Assembly: GCA_017848205.1 (NCBI GenBank)
Contig: JAGDDO010000299.1
Coordinates: 1 to 6,422, forward strand
DNA length: 6,422 bases
From: Oscillospiraceae bacterium
Lineage (GTDB): Bacteria; Bacillota_A; Clostridia; Oscillospirales; Ruminococcaceae
Direction: 5' to 3'
Shown here piece by piece: positions 5,225 through 6,422 of the stretch. The notes below the pieces were generated by a model. The model saw only the letters and a list, made by a program, of their open reading frames with translations, was not told the DNA's origin and made no database searches. Every line of letters begins with the position of its first letter. Position 1 is the stretch's first letter. Position numbers and translations under genes: made by a program.

Positions 5225-5967
5225 AAGATGAACTCACAAAACGAAGGTTCGAAGACCTGGCAGACAAGGCATTCAAAAGCAATCACTACACTTTTACGTC
5301 TTTTCTGACCGAGGCCGAGCTTTCCGAATTCTATACTATAAAGCACCTGTCCCCTTCCTCATATACGATATGGGGCGGCAGAGAAAACGCCGACAGAGTT
5401 ATGATACGCTTCGGAAACCCTGAAGAACTTGGCTACACCGAGGAGTTTCCGATAAAATGCGTTGCCATTGAACCGCTGTCGAAGAAATTCGCCGAGGAAC
5501 TTACACACCGTGACTTTCTGGGATGTCTTATGAATCTCGGTATAAAGCGCTCGGAAACCGGCGACATTATTGTGAACGAAAAAGCTGCATATGTCTTCTG
5601 CACTGAAAAAATGGCAGAGTACATATGCAGCGAAATAACCCGTGTGCGTCATACCGTCGTCTCATGCAGAATAACTGAAGAACTGCCTGAAAGCTCCGGT
5701 TCAGAACCCACCTCACTTGAAATACAGGCCGCTTCCGAGCGTATCGACGGAGTTATCTCGAAGGTTTTCCACCTTTCGAGAAGCAATTGTTCAGAACTCT
5801 TCCGCGAAAAGAAGATCTTCGTAAACGGCAGACTTAACGAAAACAGCAGTTACCTTCTCAAAGAAGATGACAAGGTATCCGTCCGCGGTTTCGGAAAGTT
5901 TATTTTCAAGGGCATAAGCGGTACTACACGTAAAGGAAACAAGATCATAACCATCGAAAAATTCTGA
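5221..5967 (+). CDS. ylmH: YlmH-type S4-domain RNA-binding protein
   Basis: This 248-residue protein matches the YlmH family in length and order of motifs. The N-terminal part (about 1-150) carries WGGRENADRVMIRF (51-64) and the family hallmark HRDFLGCLMNLGIKRSETGDI (96-116). The C-terminal S4 domain (about 172-228) has ASERIDGVISKVFHLSRS, then LFREKKIFVNGRL and DDKVSVRGFGKFIF. S4 domains bind structured RNA; Bacillus YlmH has recently been linked to ribosome-associated quality control, binding peptidyl-tRNA-obstructed 50S subunits. In many Firmicutes ylmH sits near sepF/ylmG/divIVA in the division cluster, but here none is next to it. It follows the C39-like gene with a 4-base overlap; a GGGAGA (5205-5210) inside that gene may serve as ribosome binding site. 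A strong terminator lies 27 bases after the stop. Function is inferred from family. Confidence 0.9.
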   Translation: MKDELTKRRFEDLADKAFKSNHYTFTSFLTEAELSEFYTIKHLSPSSYTIWGGRENADRVMIRFGNPEELGYTEEFPIKCVAIEPLSKKFAEELTHRDFLGCLMNLGIKRSETGDIIVNEKAAYVFCTEKMAEYICSEITRVRHTVVSCRITEELPESSGSEPTSLEIQAASERIDGVISKVFHLSRSNCSELFREKKIFVNGRLNENSSYLLKEDDKVSVRGFGKFIFKGISGTTRKGNKIITIEKF

Positions 5968-5993
5968 TATACGAAATGAATATCACAAACAGC

Positions 5994-6044
5994 AGTCAGG
6001 GCATCCGGTACGTATTTACGCATACCGGATGCCCTGACTTTTTT
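5994..6044 (+). terminator. Strong terminator between ylmH and convergent leuB
   Basis: A 17-bp perfect stem (5994-6010 with 6023-6039) encloses a 12-base loop that itself contains CGTA/TACG, and a TTTTTT run (6039-6044) follows. It lies between convergent genes and touches the leuB stop codon (6044-6046). On the minus strand only a weak T run (CTGTTTG) follows the stem, so leftward termination would be less efficient, but the very stable hairpin probably serves both. Confidence 0.92.
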
Positions 6045-6422
6045 CAGATATTTTCAAGTATTTTTTCAGTCATCTCCGTGCAGCTCAGTGCATTTCCACC
6101 GGATGTTCCAAGAAGGTCAGCAGTTCTGAAACCTTTTCCGAGAACTGTATCAACGGCATTTTCAATGCAGTCTGCTTCACCGGCAAGGCCGAATGAGTAA
6201 CGCAGCATCATGGCTGCTGAAAGGATCGTTGCTATCGGATTTGCTTTGTTCTGACCGGCGATATCCGGTGCGGAGCCGTGTATCGGTTCGTACATGCCGC
6301 GCTTTGTGCTTCCGAGTGAAGCTGATGCCAGCATACCGATGGAACCGGTTATCTGGGATGCTTCATCGGAAAGGATGTCACCGAACATGTTTGAAGTAAC
6401 TATTACGTCAAACTGACCGGGA
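6044..6422 (-). CDS. leuB: 3-isopropylmalate dehydrogenase, C-terminal part (5' end beyond the window)
   Basis: The reading frame is open from the right edge to a TGA at 6046-6044 and gives about 125 residues, roughly the last third of the usual 350-360. It starts within [22 protein letters not shown], the LeuB region with two Mg-binding Asp residues, continues with [14 protein letters not shown] and [14 protein letters not shown], and ends with the [19 protein letters not shown] segment and a short helical tail. LeuB oxidatively decarboxylates 3-isopropylmalate with NAD in cytosolic leucine biosynthesis. The HGSAPDIAG and MLRYSFG motifs and the absence of tartrate- or isocitrate-type signatures favour LeuB over related enzymes. 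The internal Met at 6388 lies in the conserved core and is not the start. The gene is convergent with ylmH. Confidence 0.95.
   Translation of the reverse strand, partial: PGQFDVIVTSNMFGDILSDEASQITGSIGMLASASLGSTKRGMYEPIHGSAPDIAGQNKANPIATILSAAMMLRYSFGLAGEADCIENAVDTVLGKGFRTADLLGTSGGNALSCTEMTEKILENI

Noticed and set aside
5976..6200. Rightward open frame over the terminator and leuB
   Set aside because: It runs through a strong terminator hairpin and antisense to leuB, without a ribosome binding site.
6044..6388. leuB start at the ATG at 6388
   Set aside because: This Met lies inside the conserved [12 protein letters not shown] core and the frame stays open with LeuB-like residues to the window edge.

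Overview
The window looks like a chromosomal segment of a low-to-moderate GC Firmicute, most likely a Ruminococcus-type member of the Oscillospiraceae. The reasons are a CelC-like family 5 glycoside hydrolase, strong AGGAG-type ribosome binding sites, AGA-rich arginine codons, TTGAAA-17-TATAAT promoters and intrinsic terminators after most transcription units. The genus is an inference from style and gene content. No tRNA, rRNA, CRISPR array, insertion sequence or phage gene was seen.

Layout. (1) Positions 1-108 are AT-rich without a gene and end in a hairpin that overlaps the end of a leftward AraC-family regulator (109-909). (2) A 280-base divergent region (910-1189) holds a near-consensus promoter for the regulator, several symmetric elements that could be operators, and a -10 box for the rightward GH5 endoglucanase-type gene (1190-2227). 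The enzyme lacks a signal peptide and probably works on imported oligosaccharides, with the regulator as likely controller. A strong terminator follows. (3) A strong promoter drives a two-gene operon: a ParA/Soj-type ATPase (2396-3160) and, 19 bases later, a 242-residue protein with a basic N-terminus, a long Gln/Pro-rich low-complexity middle with a 12-residue repeat, and a C-terminal ComFB-like domain with a Cys cluster (3180-3908). There is no parB and no visible parS site. A terminator follows. (4) A single gene (4072-4707) encodes an acidic 211-residue uncharacterised protein, followed by two hairpins, the second a strong terminator. (5) A TTG-started C39-like cysteine peptidase relative (4868-5224) overlaps by ATGA with a YlmH-type S4 RNA-binding protein (5221-5967), then a strong terminator. 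(6) The C-terminal third of leuB (3-isopropylmalate dehydrogenase) lies on the minus strand and runs off the right edge.

The most interesting unit is the ParA plus disordered/ComFB-like pair. It has the organisation of a ParA-based positioning system with a dedicated small partner (as in McdAB), but the partner carries a domain whose cyanobacterial relatives bind cyclic di-GMP. The second is the tight coupling of a small papain-fold protein to a ribosome-quality-control-type S4 protein. Both are hypotheses from sequence reading only.
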